From contig NZ_FMVT01000008.1 in the NCBI RefSeq assembly GCF_900102505.1, forward strand, positions 150,400 to 214,399: a stretch of DNA of 64,000 nt. Reading direction: 5' to 3'. This document shows, piece by piece, positions 62,822-64,000 of this stretch. The translations under genes were made by a program, and so were the position numbers. Source of the DNA: Paracoccus tibetensis. Lineage in GTDB: Bacteria; Pseudomonadota; Alphaproteobacteria; Rhodobacterales; Rhodobacteraceae. The notes beneath the pieces were generated by a model. It was given only the letters and a program-made list of their open reading frames with translations. It was not told the origin of the DNA and did no database searches. How positions within the stretch are numbered: position 1 is the stretch's first letter; each line of letters begins with the position of its first letter.

Positions 62822-62944
62822 GATGCCAAGGTCCGGCCAGTTGAGGGGTCAGCTTAGCCGCTTCCTGCACGGCGTGCAATTCCTGCCGGACGTGCAGACG
62901 CGGCGACCGCAGGCGGTCTTCCCGCTCCGGTCGTGCCGCCTCGG

Positions 62945-64000
62945 TCACATGTTCGGGTAGTTCGGCCCGTCGCCGCCTTGGGGGGTGGTCCAGACGATGT
63001 TCTGGCTGGGGTCCTTGATGTCGCAGGTCTTGCAGTGCACGCAGTTCTGGAAGTTGATCACGAAGCGCGGACCGCCCGCGTCCTCGACCACCTCGTAGAC
63101 CCCCGCCGGGCAGTAGCGCTGCGCCGGCTCGGCATATTCCGGCAGGTTCACCGCGATGGGGATGCTGGGGTCGCGCAGCTTGAGGTGGCAGGGCTGGCTC
63201 TCCTCGTGGTTGGTGAAGGAGAAGGCCACGTTGGTCAGCCGGTCGAAGCTGAGCACCCCGTCCGGGCGCGGGTAGTCGATCGGCGTGTGGTCCGCCGCCT
63301 TGCCCGTCGCCGCCGCGTCGGATTTGCCGTGGCTCCAGGTGCCGAGCGGGTTCCAGCCGGTGACGTTCGCCACCCACATGTCGAAGCCGCCCAGCATCAG
63401 GCTGCCAGGCAGGCCCAGCTTCGACCAGATCGGCTTGACGTTCCTGACCCGCTTCAGGTCGCGGCCGATGGGGCCGGTCCGCACCGCGGCGTCATAGTCG
63501 GACAGCACGTCGCCTTCCCGGCCTGCGGCAAGCGCCGCCGCCGCCGCCTCGGCCGCCGCCATGCCCGACAGCATCGCGTTGTGGTTGCCCTTGATCCGCG
63601 GCAGGTTCACCATCCCCGCCGAGCAGCCCAAGAGCATGCCCCCCGCAAAGGCCATCTGCGGCAGCGACTGGAAGCCCCCCTCGCTGATCGCGCGGGCGCC
63701 ATAGGCGACGCGCTTGCCGCCCTCCAGCAGCTCGGCCACCATCGGGTGGTGCTTGAAGCGCTGGAACTCCATGTAGGGATAGAGGTGCGGGTTCTTGTAG
63801 TTCAGGTGCACCACGAAGCCGACGAGGACCTGGTTGTTCTCGAGATGGTAGATGAAGCTGCCGCCGCCGGCGTTCTTGCCGAGCGGCCAGCCCATCGTGT
63901 GCACGACCCGGCCGGGCTTGAACTTCTCGGGCGCGACCTCCCAGATCTCCTTCATCCCGAGGCCGAACTTCTGCGCATCCGCGCCCTTCGCCAGGTCCAG
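62945..64000 (-). CDS. etfD: electron transfer flavoprotein-ubiquinone oxidoreductase (5' end beyond window)
   Basis: 352 C-terminal residues of ETF-QO, which passes electrons from acyl-CoA and amino-acid dehydrogenases through ETF to ubiquinone. The membrane/quinone part includes HTMGWPLGKNAGGGSFIYHLENNQV and HHPMVAELLEGGKRVAYGARAISEGG. The 4Fe-4S ligands are in AQRYCPAGVYEV and NCVHCKTCDIKDP near the end. The frame is open at the right edge and the FAD domain is missing, because it lies outside the window. Confidence 0.96.
   Translation of the reverse strand: MDLAKGADAQKFGLGMKEIWEVAPEKFKPGRVVHTMGWPLGKNAGGGSFIYHLENNQVLVGFVVHLNYKNPHLYPYMEFQRFKHHPMVAELLEGGKRVAYGARAISEGGFQSLPQMAFAGGMLLGCSAGMVNLPRIKGNHNAMLSGMAAAEAAAAALAAGREGDVLSDYDAAVRTGPIGRDLKRVRNVKPIWSKLGLPGSLMLGGFDMWVANVTGWNPLGTWSHGKSDAAATGKAADHTPIDYPRPDGVLSFDRLTNVAFSFTNHEESQPCHLKLRDPSIPIAVNLPEYAEPAQRYCPAGVYEVVEDAGGPRFVINFQNCVHCKTCDIKDPSQNIVWTTPQGGDGPNYPNM

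Overview
The window is 64 kb of high-GC alphaproteobacterial chromosome. Gene content and order point to Rhodobacteraceae, most likely Paracoccus or a close relative. Pointers include a TakP-type TRAP solute receptor, obgE-proB, PntA/PntB followed by a DUF3422 gene, an Hsp20-DUF1150 pair, divergent trxB/Lrp genes, a fused ATP sulfurylase-APS kinase, and an intergenic repeat that I associate with this family. No rRNA, tRNA, CRISPR array, complete insertion sequence or prophage was seen, and no gene-free stretch exceeds 300 bases.

Layout. 1-2.7 kb: TRAP receptor (cut by the left edge) divergent from a MocR-type regulator. 2.8-13.2 kb: eno, a DNase-I-like hydrolase, selO, obgE-proB, a lower-GC orphan glycosyltransferase where proA would be expected, a PlsC-type acyltransferase and pepN. 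13.3-19.3 kb: a Thr/Ala/Pro-rich membrane-anchored protein, pntAB, DUF3422, a 24-residue lipoprotein, an ArsC/Spx-like protein and a DUF442 phosphatase. 19.4-28.8 kb: gph behind a coupled 17-codon ORF, a lipoprotein cytochrome c, lolC/E-lolD, radA, cvpA-purF, and purE-purK-nudix. 28.6-34.7 kb: DUF465, hsp20-DUF1150, a TolB-like protein, sat-cysC, a charged hypothetical, a 2OG-Fe(II) oxygenase and trxB. 34.8-44.4 kb: Lrp, lgt-methyltransferase-pgeF, a UbiK-like protein, an RluD-type pseudouridine synthase, rpoH, a membrane hypothetical, nadK and glyA. 44.6-50.1 kb: a chemoreceptor and marR/hmgA-fahA for homogentisate breakdown. 50.1-51.5 kb: a DUF2382 stress pair. 51.6-61.2 kb: a complete sugar cassette with two Gfo/Idh dehydrogenases, two TIM-barrel isomerase-like proteins, an ABC importer and a LacI regulator. 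61.2-64 kb: an orphan response regulator, an EamA exporter and ETF-QO (cut by the right edge).

Most of the window is housekeeping. Four things stand out. (1) A recurrent GGAAC-N16-YGTT promoter lies upstream of rpoH, two hypothetical genes and the DUF2382 operon; it matches the alphaproteobacterial EcfG general-stress consensus. (2) The sugar cassette has the same enzyme-class make-up as 3-keto-sugar (levoglucosan-type) pathways but no glycosidase or kinase. (3) Two 18-bp operators bracket the hmgA promoter next to a marR that appears to start at TTG. (4) A strongly translated micro-ORF overlaps the start of gph, which has no ribosome binding site of its own.
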